Positions 20,040-27,547 of a stretch of 64,000 bases of DNA are shown one piece after another; the stretch's first letter is position 1; the number at the start of each line of letters is the position of its first letter. Made by a program: the position numbers and the translations under genes. Source of the stretch: Prado023 sp963777855 (GTDB taxonomy: Bacteria > Actinomycetota > Actinomycetes > S36-B12 > CAIYMF01); contig CAVZRW010000008.1 in assembly GCA_963777855.1 (NCBI GenBank), positions 379,708 through 443,707 on the forward strand. Reading direction: 5' to 3'. Below the pieces are notes generated by a model. It worked only from the letters and a program-made list of their open reading frames with translations. It searched no databases and was not told the DNA's origin.

Positions 20040-20639
20040 TCAGGCCCCGCGACGCAGGGTGCCGACCCAGCCGCCGGAGGCAGCGGCCAGCGCCGAGGGC
20101 GTGATCGCGAACACGTGGGTCCACGTGCCCGCCGCGGCCCACACGGTGTTGTGGCCCAGGAGGTCCTCGTCGAGGAACTCCCGCACGGCTGTGGCCAGGC
20201 CGATCGGGGGAACGCCGCCGATCGGGAACCCGGTCGCCGCGCGGACCTCGTCGGCGCTCACCCGCCGGCAGGCCGACCCACCGGCAGCGGTGGCCAGGCG
20301 GCGCTCGTCGAGCTGGTTCGCCCCGCTGACCAGCGCCAGCACGACCTCGTCATCGACCGCGAAGATCAGGCTCTTGACGATGGCGCCGACCTCGCAGCCG
20401 ATGGCATCGGCGGCCTCCTGCGCGGTGCGGGTTCCCTCCGGGTACTGGCGCACGTCGATCTGGAGTCCGAGGGCTGCGGCAGCGGCGCGCACCCGAGCCA
20501 CGTTGGCGTGCTCCGCCCCGGAGGACCCGGCGGCTTCCGGATCCGGTGGGCCGACGGGAGCCCGGGACCGGGACGCCGCGGGGGGCCCGGCCTCCTCGGC
20601 CGGACCCCCCGCGTGCGTGCCTGTGGGATCGTCACTCAC
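20040..20639 (-). CDS. YbaK/EbsC-family aminoacyl-tRNA deacylase
   Basis: A 199-residue protein. The YbaK domain spans residues about 45-195: VGAIVKSLIFAVDDEVVLAL contains the conserved Lys of the active site, followed by GANQLDERRL and TGFPIGGVPPIGL. Family members remove mischarged amino acids from tRNA (for example Cys- or Ala-tRNA-Pro). The GTG at 20639 overlaps the end of the Fe-S reductase gene by 8 bases, so it appears translationally coupled to it. The first 45 residues are low-complexity. Confidence 0.85.
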   Translation of the reverse strand: MSDDPTGTHAGGPAEEAGPPAASRSRAPVGPPDPEAAGSSGAEHANVARVRAAAAALGLQIDVRQYPEGTRTAQEAADAIGCEVGAIVKSLIFAVDDEVVLALVSGANQLDERRLATAAGGSACRRVSADEVRAATGFPIGGVPPIGLATAVREFLDEDLLGHNTVWAAAGTWTHVFAITPSALAAASGGWVGTLRRGA

Positions 20640-22860
20640 TGGTGGGGACCCGTACCGACTCGAGCAGCAGGCTGGCGACGTCGAGCACCTGCGCCGAGGG
20701 GGTCTCGGCACCGGACTCCTGGTCGCGCACGGTCACACCGTCGTGGAGCATCACCGAGCAGAACGGGCAGGCCACCGCGATCCGCCCGGCGCCGGTGCCC
20801 AGCGCCTCGTCGGCGCGGTTCTGGTTGACCCGGGTGCCCAGGCGCTCCTCCATCCACATCTGGGCGCCACCGGCGCCGCAGCAGAAGGACTTGTCGGCCG
20901 AGCGCTCCATCTCCACGAGCTTGACGCCGGGCACGGAGGCGACCAGCTCGCGCGGGGGCACGTAGACCTTGTTGTGCCGGCCCAGGTAGCACGGGTCGTG
21001 GTAGGTCACGGTCTCGTCGACCGGGCTGAGCGGGCGCAGGCGGCCCTCCCGCAGCAGGGTCGCCAGCAGCTGGCTGTGGTGCACGACCTCGTAGTCGCCC
21101 CCGAGCTGCGGGTACTCGCGGCCGATCGTGTTCATGCAGTGCGGGCAGGTGACGACGATCTTCGTGGCCTTGATCTCGTTGAGGACCTCGACGTTCTGCA
21201 TCGCCTGCATCTGGAACAGGAACTCGTTGCCCGCCCGGCGTGCCGGGTCACCGGTGCAGGTCTCGCCCTCGCCGAGCACCATGTACTTCACGCCGGCGAC
21301 GTTGAGCAGCTCGGCGACGTCCTTGGTCGTCTGCTTGGCCCGGTCCTCGTAGGCCCCGGCGCAGCCGACCCAGAACAGGTACTCGACGTCGGCGGGGATC
21401 TCGTCCTCACCCTCGGCTCCGAACACCGGCACCTCGAAGTCCACCTCGCTGATCCAGTCGTTGCGCTTGGAGGTGTTCATGCCCCAGGGGTTGCCCTTGT
21501 TCTCGAGGTTCTTGAACAGGCCATTGAGCTCGGCCGGGAACTCCGTGGCGATCATCACCTGGTGGCGGCGCATGTCCAGGAAGTGGTCGATGTGCTCGAT
21601 GTCCACCGGACACTGGTTGACGCAGGCGCCGCACGTGGTGCACGACCACAGGGCGTCGGCGTCGATGACCGGGCCCTCGTGGGAGCGGTGGCCCGCGGCG
21701 TCGTAGCCGTCGGTCGCGCGGTGCGGGTCGAAGTCCCGCTCGCCGACCAGCGGGCGCTCCACCTCGGCCTGCACCTTCTCCGACATGGTGGCCAGCACCT
21801 CGGCATCCACCTCGCCGAACTCCACGTTCTTCCCGTCGAGCTTGGCCTGCGTGGCGGTGATGTAGGGCGCCTTGACGAACGCGTGGTCACGCAGGTTCAT
21901 GATCATGAGCTTCGGGCTCAGCGGCTTCTCGGTGTTCCAGGCCGGGCACTGGCTCTGGCAGCGGCCGCACTCGGTGCAGGTCGCCAGGTCGAGCAGGCCC
22001 TTCCAGGTGAAGTCCTCGATGCGGCCGCGGCCGAACACGGCGTCGTCGGCCGGGTCCTCGAAGTCGATCTTCTCGGTGCCCGAGTACATCTCCAGCAGTG
22101 GACCGAGGCCGTCGGGCCGCCGCGAGAAGTACACGTTGATCGGCGCCGCGAAGATGTGCAGGTGCTTGCTGTGCAGCACGATCAGCAGGAAGCCCAGGAT
22201 GACCGCGACGTGGGCCCAGAGGCCCAGGGTCAGCAGCCACTCGTTGGCGGTCTCGCCGAGGGGCTCGAGCACCGTGGCAACCGCGTGCGAGGCGAAGGCG
22301 CCATCCATGCCCTCGGGGCCCTCGGCGTTGATCTTCGCGCCGCGGTACATGAGCAGCGTGAACACGACCATGAAGATCATGAACAGCACCAGCCAGGCGC
22401 CCGAGGTGTGCGAGCCGAAGAACCGCGACCAGCGCCCGGCCTTGGCCGGGTTGTTCCGGTACCGGATGACCGCGAACACGAGGATCCCCACCAGCACCAG
22501 GACCGCGAAGAGGTCCTCCAGGAAGCGGACCACCGGCCAGGTGCCGATGACCGGGAAGGCGAAGTCGGCGATGAACAGCTCGCCGAAGGCCTCCACGACC
22601 GTGAGCGTGAGGATCAGGAAGCCGAAGAAGACGAACACGTGGGCGATGCCGGGCACCGACCACTTGAGCAGCTTCTTCTGGCCGAGTACCTCGGTGGCCT
22701 CGACCTGCACGCGGGCGCCGACCTGGTCGGTGCGACCGACCGCCGGCTGGCCGGAGCGGATCAGCCCCTGCAGGAACCATGCGCGCTTGAGGGCAAGGAA
22801 GCCCGCCACCGCAATGATGACCAGACCGACCACTGCCCGGATCAGCATCATCGAATCCAT
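20632..22860 (-). CDS. Membrane-bound Fe-S reductase (heterodisulfide-reductase-like, Rv0338c type)
   Basis: A 742-residue protein. Residues 1-245 hold about six membrane helices (NarI-like, probable haem or quinone-binding part). Two [4Fe-4S] motifs follow: CTECGRCQSQCP and CTTCGACVNQCPVD. The C-terminal half has two CCG domains (HDPCYLGRHN and SFCCGAGGAQMW among their cysteine clusters), as in HdrB/GlpC-type subunits. Such fusions are common in actinobacteria, where their electron partners are not settled; this one probably couples a soluble donor to quinone. ATG 22860 has AGGAGG ten bases upstream. Confidence 0.87.
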   Translation of the reverse strand: MDSMMLIRAVVGLVIIAVAGFLALKRAWFLQGLIRSGQPAVGRTDQVGARVQVEATEVLGQKKLLKWSVPGIAHVFVFFGFLILTLTVVEAFGELFIADFAFPVIGTWPVVRFLEDLFAVLVLVGILVFAVIRYRNNPAKAGRWSRFFGSHTSGAWLVLFMIFMVVFTLLMYRGAKINAEGPEGMDGAFASHAVATVLEPLGETANEWLLTLGLWAHVAVILGFLLIVLHSKHLHIFAAPINVYFSRRPDGLGPLLEMYSGTEKIDFEDPADDAVFGRGRIEDFTWKGLLDLATCTECGRCQSQCPAWNTEKPLSPKLMIMNLRDHAFVKAPYITATQAKLDGKNVEFGEVDAEVLATMSEKVQAEVERPLVGERDFDPHRATDGYDAAGHRSHEGPVIDADALWSCTTCGACVNQCPVDIEHIDHFLDMRRHQVMIATEFPAELNGLFKNLENKGNPWGMNTSKRNDWISEVDFEVPVFGAEGEDEIPADVEYLFWVGCAGAYEDRAKQTTKDVAELLNVAGVKYMVLGEGETCTGDPARRAGNEFLFQMQAMQNVEVLNEIKATKIVVTCPHCMNTIGREYPQLGGDYEVVHHSQLLATLLREGRLRPLSPVDETVTYHDPCYLGRHNKVYVPPRELVASVPGVKLVEMERSADKSFCCGAGGAQMWMEERLGTRVNQNRADEALGTGAGRIAVACPFCSVMLHDGVTVRDQESGAETPSAQVLDVASLLLESVRVPTSE

Positions 22861-23156
22861 CTGTCGCGAACCTCCTGACCGGGGGTGCCCCGTTGGGGCC
22901 ATTGTCGTGCACGCCGACTTCCGCCGGACCGGGGGACACCCTACTCGTCGGTAACCTAGCCGATTCGCCGAGTGCGTGGGCGATCCGGGGCACCTCCCGG
23001 ACCCGCGCCAGCCGCGCCCGCTCCCCCGCCGGCGCGGCGGGATCGATCCAGGATTCCTCCAGCAACCCTCGATCGATCCGAATCCGCTGCCCTTGCGGGT
23101 GCGCAACCCTGGACCGATCGGTTCCAGGAGGGGGTTCGGCGGGCGTGACCCTGGGG

Positions 23157-23192
23157 GGAGGGTGTGGGGGAGGGTGTGGGGGAGGGTGTGGG
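23157..23192 (+). repeat. Three tandem copies of a 12-bp G-rich unit
   Basis: The unit GGAGGGTGTGGG occurs three times without a mismatch, just upstream of the HAIR operator of dnaK. The purine-rich strand could form a G-quadruplex. No other gene or signal was seen between 22861 and 23156. Confidence 0.8.
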
Positions 23193-23203
23193 AGTTGTGG
23201 TGC

Positions 23204-23224
23204 CTTGAGTCGAGGGGGCTCAAA
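23204..23224 (+). promoter_or_regulatory. HAIR operator (HspR-binding inverted repeat)
   Basis: CTTGAGT-N7-GCTCAAA matches the actinobacterial HAIR consensus CTTGAGT-N7-ACTCAAG at 12 of 14 defined bases. It lies 17 bases before the dnaK -35 element, and the hspR repressor gene is in the same operon, so DnaK/HspR feedback control is expected. Confidence 0.9.
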
Positions 23225-23240
23225 GCATCTGAGTCAGAGG

Positions 23241-23269
23241 TTGACAGAACATCGCACCTTGGGGATCAT
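23241..23269 (+). promoter_or_regulatory. Promoter of the dnaK operon
   Basis: TTGACA at 23241-23246 and GATCAT at 23264-23269 are separated by 17 bases, a standard housekeeping-sigma arrangement. The implied leader is about 60 bases. Confidence 0.7.
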
Positions 23270-23336
23270 AGGGGGGTCACAGACCCTCCCGGCTGGCCAC
23301 AGAGGCACCGGGGATCGCAACGAAGGGACCACCCAC

Positions 23337-25190
23337 ATGAGTCGTGCTGTCGGCATCGACCTCGGAACCACCAACTCCTGCGTCGCCGTGCTCGAGGCCG
23401 GGGAGCCTGTCGTCATCGTGAACGCCGAGGGCGCGCGGACCACGCCGTCGGTCGTCGCGTTCGCCAAGAACGGCGAGGTGCTCGTCGGCGAGGTCGCCAA
23501 GCGCCAGGCGGTCACCAACCCGGACCGGACCATCCGCTCGATCAAGCGGCACATGGGTGAGCCCGGCTTCACCGTCGGCATCGACGACAAGGCCTACACC
23601 CCCCAGGAGATCAGCGCCCGCGTGCTGTCCAAGCTCAAGCGCGACGCGGAGGCCTACCTCGGAGAGGCGGTGACCGACGCGGTCATCACCGTCCCGGCGT
23701 ACTTCAACGACGCCCAGCGACAGGCCACGAAGGAGGCCGGCGAGATCGCCGGCCTGAACGTGAGCCGGATCATCAACGAGCCGACGGCCGCGGCCCTGGC
23801 CTACGGCCTGGACAAGGCCGACCAGGAGCAGCGCATCCTCGTCTTCGACCTCGGTGGCGGCACGTTCGACGTCTCCCTGCTGGAGATCGGCGACGGCGTC
23901 GTGGAGGTCAAGGCGACCTCCGGCGACAACCACCTCGGCGGTGACGACTGGGACCAGCGCGTGGTCGACTGGCTGGTCGCGCAGTTCAAGAACGCCCACG
24001 GCATCGACCTGAGCAGGGACAAGATGGCCAGCCAGCGACTGCGTGAGGCCGCGGAGAAGGCCAAGATCGAGCTCTCCAGCTCGATGCAGACCGGCATCAA
24101 CCTGCCCTACATCACCGCTGGTGCCGACGGCCCGCTGCACCTCGACGAGACGCTGACCCGCGCCAAGTTCGAGGAGCTCACCGCCGACCTGCTCAACCGC
24201 ACCCGCGCCCCGTTCGCGACCGTGATCAAGGACGCCGGCATCTCGGTGGCCGACATCGACCAGGTCGTGATGGTCGGCGGCTCGACGCGCATGCCCGCCG
24301 TGAGCGACGTCGTGCGCGAGCTGACCAACGGCAAGGAGCCCAACAAGAGCGTGAACCCCGACGAGGTCGTGGCCCTGGGCGCGAGCCTGCAGGCCGGCGT
24401 GCTCAAGGGTGAGGTCAAGGACGTGCTGCTGCTCGACGTGACCCCCCTGAGCCTGGGCATCGAGACCAAGGGCGGGATCATGACCCGGCTCATCGAGCGC
24501 AACACCACGATCCCGACCAAGCGCTCGGAGATCTTCACCACGGCCGACGACAACCAGCCGTCCGTGCTGATCCAGGTGTACCAGGGCGAGCGTGAGATGG
24601 CGGCCTACAACAAGAAGCTCGGCACCTTCGAACTGACCGGCCTGCCGCCGGCCCCGCGCGGCGTGCCGCAGGTCGAGGTGACCTTCGACATCGACGCCAA
24701 CGGCATCGTGCACGTCTCGGCCAAGGACCTGGCGACCGGCAAGGAGCAGAAGATGACGATCTCCGGCGGCTCGGCGCTGCCGAAGGACGACATCGACCGG
24801 ATGATGCGCGACGCCGAGGCCCACGCGGCCGAGGACCACGCCCGCCGCGAGGAGGCCGAGGTGCGCAACACCGCGGAGTCGCTGGTCTACCAGACCGAGA
24901 AGTTCCTGCGCGACAACGCCGACAAGGTGCCGGCCGATGCCAAGGCCAACGTCGACGTGCCGCTGGCGGAGCTGAAGAAGGCCCTCGAGGGCACCGACAT
25001 CGAGGCCATCAAGACGGCCTCGGAGAAGGTCGCCACGGCCTCCCAGGCGCTCGGCTCGGCGATGTACGCCCAGGCCCAGGCGGCCGAGGCGGCCGGCTCG
25101 GCGGGTCCGTCCGGCTCCGAGAGCGCGGCCGGCGCCGACGAGGACGTCATCGACGCCGAGATCATCGACGACGAGGGTGATCAGAAGTGA
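23337..25190 (+). CDS. dnaK: Chaperone DnaK (Hsp70)
   Basis: A 617-residue Hsp70. The ATPase domain has GIDLGTTNSCVAVLE, NEPTAAALAYGLDK, VFDLGGGTFDVSLLEI and MVGGSTRMPAV; the substrate domain starts around residue 365 after DVTPLSLGIET. The acidic tail (EEDVIDAEIIDDE-like) is typical of actinobacteria. It works with GrpE and DnaJ, encoded directly downstream, and acts as co-repressor of HspR. ATG 23337 has GAAGGG upstream. The gene is intact, in contrast with clpB in the same run. Confidence 0.99.
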   Translation: MSRAVGIDLGTTNSCVAVLEAGEPVVIVNAEGARTTPSVVAFAKNGEVLVGEVAKRQAVTNPDRTIRSIKRHMGEPGFTVGIDDKAYTPQEISARVLSKLKRDAEAYLGEAVTDAVITVPAYFNDAQRQATKEAGEIAGLNVSRIINEPTAAALAYGLDKADQEQRILVFDLGGGTFDVSLLEIGDGVVEVKATSGDNHLGGDDWDQRVVDWLVAQFKNAHGIDLSRDKMASQRLREAAEKAKIELSSSMQTGINLPYITAGADGPLHLDETLTRAKFEELTADLLNRTRAPFATVIKDAGISVADIDQVVMVGGSTRMPAVSDVVRELTNGKEPNKSVNPDEVVALGASLQAGVLKGEVKDVLLLDVTPLSLGIETKGGIMTRLIERNTTIPTKRSEIFTTADDNQPSVLIQVYQGEREMAAYNKKLGTFELTGLPPAPRGVPQVEVTFDIDANGIVHVSAKDLATGKEQKMTISGGSALPKDDIDRMMRDAEAHAAEDHARREEAEVRNTAESLVYQTEKFLRDNADKVPADAKANVDVPLAELKKALEGTDIEAIKTASEKVATASQALGSAMYAQAQAAEAAGSAGPSGSESAAGADEDVIDAEIIDDEGDQK

Positions 25191-25882
25191 CCGAGCAGTT
25201 CGGTGCGACCCCCCCGCCGGAGGACCCGGCGGGGGGCGCTGGGCAGCCCGAGGCCGTGGAGCCCGAGTCGGTGGAGCCCGGGGACGCCGAGATCCTCGAG
25301 GGCGAGATCCTCGAGGAGGACGTGCTCGACGGCGAGGTGGTCGAGCCCTCGACCACCGAGGCTGCCGAGGCCGACGCCCTGCTCGCCGAGGCCCTGGATG
25401 CCGAGGCGATCGAGGCCGAGTTCAGCGCGGCGGAGGCCGACCTGGCCGCGGCGTCCGGCCCCGGCCAGGACCCGCAGGTGGCCGTGCTCATCGCGGACCT
25501 GCAGCGCGTGCACGCCGAGTACTCCAACTACCGCAAGCGGGTCGAGCGCGATCGCGACCTGATCCGCCAGCGGGCCGTGGAGTCGACGCTGGCCGAGCTG
25601 CTGCCGATCCTCGACGACATCGGTCGCGCCCGGGCCCATGAGGAGCTCGTCGGCGGCTTCCGCAGCGTCGGCGAGGCCCTCGAGGCCGCCGTGGCCCGGA
25701 TGGGGATGATCCCGTTCGGGGCCGAGGGGGAGGCCTTCGACCCGACCCGGCACGAGGCCCTCATGCGTGAGGACCGCCCGGGCATCACGGAGCCGACGGT
25801 GGTCACGGTGCTGCAGGTCGGCTACGAGATGAATGGGCGCGTCGTGCGCCCGGCGCGCGTCTCGGTGGCCGGGACGGACTGA
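25187..25882 (+). CDS. grpE: Nucleotide exchange factor GrpE
   Basis: A 231-residue protein that releases ADP from DnaK. The first 85 residues are an acidic low-complexity extension with near-repeats of EILEGEILEED. The GrpE core follows: LQRVHAEYSNYRKRVERDR (long coiled coil) and VTVLQVGYEMNGRVVRPARV (beta domain, GY.....R.lRpA.V signature). GTG 25187 overlaps the dnaK stop by 4 bases (GTGA). Confidence 0.97.
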   Translation: MTEQFGATPPPEDPAGGAGQPEAVEPESVEPGDAEILEGEILEEDVLDGEVVEPSTTEAAEADALLAEALDAEAIEAEFSAAEADLAAASGPGQDPQVAVLIADLQRVHAEYSNYRKRVERDRDLIRQRAVESTLAELLPILDDIGRARAHEELVGGFRSVGEALEAAVARMGMIPFGAEGEAFDPTRHEALMREDRPGITEPTVVTVLQVGYEMNGRVVRPARVSVAGTD

Positions 25883-25925
25883 CAATCAAGCAGGACACGA
25901 CCCGAGGAAGGGAGGTGGGGGTGCG

Positions 25926-27113
25926 GTGAGCGCCAAGGACTGGATCGACAAGGACTTCTACAAGGTCCTGGGCGTGAAGAAGGACGCCACGGCCGACGAG
26001 ATCAAGAAGGCCTACCGCACCCTCGCCCGCACGCACCACCCGGACAAGAACCCGGACAATGCGGCGGCGGAGGCGAAGTTCAAGGAGGTCTCCGAGGCCT
26101 ACGACGTGCTCAGCGATGCCAAGACCCGCGCGGAGTACGACGAGGCCCGCAGCCTGTTCGGCAGCGGCGGCCGGGGCCGGTTCCCCGGGGGCTTCCCGGG
26201 CGGTGCCAACGCCGGTGACGTCTCCCTCGACGACCTGCTCGCGCAGATGCGCCAGCGCGAGGGCGGGCGGGCCGGGGGATTCGGCGACATCTTCAGCGGC
26301 GTGTTCAACCGCGGAGGAGCCTCCCGCACGGCCACCCGGCCGGCCCGGCGCGGCGCGGACATCGACAGCGAGGCGACGATCTCGTTCACGGAGGCCCTCG
26401 ACGGGGTGACCCTCTCGCTGCGGCTGAGCACCGAGGAGGCCTGCGTCGCCTGCGCCGGCACCGGTGCGGCGGCCGGCACCTCGCCGCGCATCTGCACCGC
26501 GTGCGACGGCGCCGGGCAGATCCTGCGCAGCGGCGGGGGGTTCGCCCTGCCCGAACCCTGCCGGGACTGCCGTGGCCGGGGCATGGTCGTGGACTCCCCG
26601 TGCAGCAACTGCTCGGGGTCCGGGCGGGCCCGGGCCGCCCGGCCGGTCAGCGCCCGGATCCCCCCGGGGGTCACCGACGGCGCGCGCATCCGCCTCAAGG
26701 GCAAGGGCGCGCCCGGTGAGAACGGCGGACCCGCCGGCGACCTGTTCATCGTGGTCCACGTCACCGCGGACCCGGTGTTCAGCCGGTCCGGGGACAACGT
26801 GAGCGTCACCGTCCCGGTGACCTTCCCTGAGGCCGCCCTGGGTGCCGAGATCCCCGTGCCCCTGCCGCGGGGGGGCAAGGTCACGCTCAAGGTGCCCGCG
26901 GGCACCGCCAACGGCCGGACGTTCCGCCTGCGCGGGCGGGGCGCCACCCGCCGCGACGGGTCCATGGGCGACCTGCTGGCCACCGTCGAGGTGGTCGTGC
27001 CCCACACCCTGGGCACCGAGGCCCGCGAGGCCCTGGCTGCCTACACCGCCGCCGCGGGTGAGCCCGACCCCCGCGCGGCGCTGATCCGCAGCACGTCGGG
27101 AGGAGGCGCGTGA
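25926..27113 (+). CDS. dnaJ: Chaperone DnaJ, type I
   Basis: A 395-residue co-chaperone. The J domain (residues 8-75) has YKVLGVKKDATADEIKKAYR and the HPD motif in THHPDKN. A Gly/Phe-rich stretch (GGRGRFPGGFPGG) follows, then four zinc-binding repeats: CVACAGTG, CTACDGAG, CRDCRGRG and CSNCSGSG. The C-terminal substrate domains end around residue 370. GTG 25926 lies behind a strong GGGAGGTGG. It is intact and directly linked to hspR. Confidence 0.98.
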   Translation: MSAKDWIDKDFYKVLGVKKDATADEIKKAYRTLARTHHPDKNPDNAAAEAKFKEVSEAYDVLSDAKTRAEYDEARSLFGSGGRGRFPGGFPGGANAGDVSLDDLLAQMRQREGGRAGGFGDIFSGVFNRGGASRTATRPARRGADIDSEATISFTEALDGVTLSLRLSTEEACVACAGTGAAAGTSPRICTACDGAGQILRSGGGFALPEPCRDCRGRGMVVDSPCSNCSGSGRARAARPVSARIPPGVTDGARIRLKGKGAPGENGGPAGDLFIVVHVTADPVFSRSGDNVSVTVPVTFPEAALGAEIPVPLPRGGKVTLKVPAGTANGRTFRLRGRGATRRDGSMGDLLATVEVVVPHTLGTEAREALAAYTAAAGEPDPRAALIRSTSGGGA

Positions 27114-27442
27114 TGGACATCGACGAGGACACCCCCGTCTACGTGATCTCGGTGGCCGCCAGCCTGGCGGGCCTGCACCCCCAGACCCTGCGCCAGTACG
27201 ACCGCCTCGGCCTCGTCTCACCCAACCGCACGGGCGGTCGCAACCGCCTGTACTCCGTGCGCGACATCGCCCGGCTGCGCGAGGTGCAGCGGCTGACCGC
27301 CGACGGGGTCAACCTGGCCGGGATCGTGCGCATCCTCGAGCTCGAGGAGCACCTGGACCGGATCCGCCGGCGCCTCGACGCCCTCGAGGACCGCGAGCGC
27401 TCGACCGCCCTGGTCGTGTGGCGCCCCGAGCGCCGCCGCTGA
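27113..27442 (+). CDS. hspR: Heat-shock repressor HspR (MerR family)
   Basis: A 109-residue MerR-type regulator. Residues 8-75 form the winged helix: VISVAASLAGLHPQTLRQYD then GLVSPNRTGGRNRLYS. It ends in a short coiled coil (residues 80-100) rather than a ligand domain. It binds the HAIR operator upstream of dnaK. The ATG overlaps the dnaJ stop by one base (TGATG) and is preceded by GGGAGGAGG. Confidence 0.96.
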   Translation: MDIDEDTPVYVISVAASLAGLHPQTLRQYDRLGLVSPNRTGGRNRLYSVRDIARLREVQRLTADGVNLAGIVRILELEEHLDRIRRRLDALEDRERSTALVVWRPERRR

Positions 27443-27492
27443 CCCGCATCGCCACCGACGGCCGCGCCCCACGCCGTACCCGTCGTCGATCC

Positions 27493-27508
27493 GGTCGATG
27501 AATCGACC
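27493..27508. promoter_or_regulatory. 16-bp palindrome ahead of clpB
   Basis: GGTCGAT-GA-ATCGACC is a perfect dyad in the 105-base gap between hspR and clpB. No HAIR-like site is visible there, so this may be a separate operator or a weak RNA hairpin. Function unknown. Confidence 0.35.
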
Positions 27509-27547
27509 ACCGGCCCCGTACCAGCCACGACCCGAAGGAGGATCGCC

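Noticed and set aside
23157..23192. CRISPR-like array
   Set aside because: Units are 12 bp and directly adjacent, with no spacers and no cas genes nearby.
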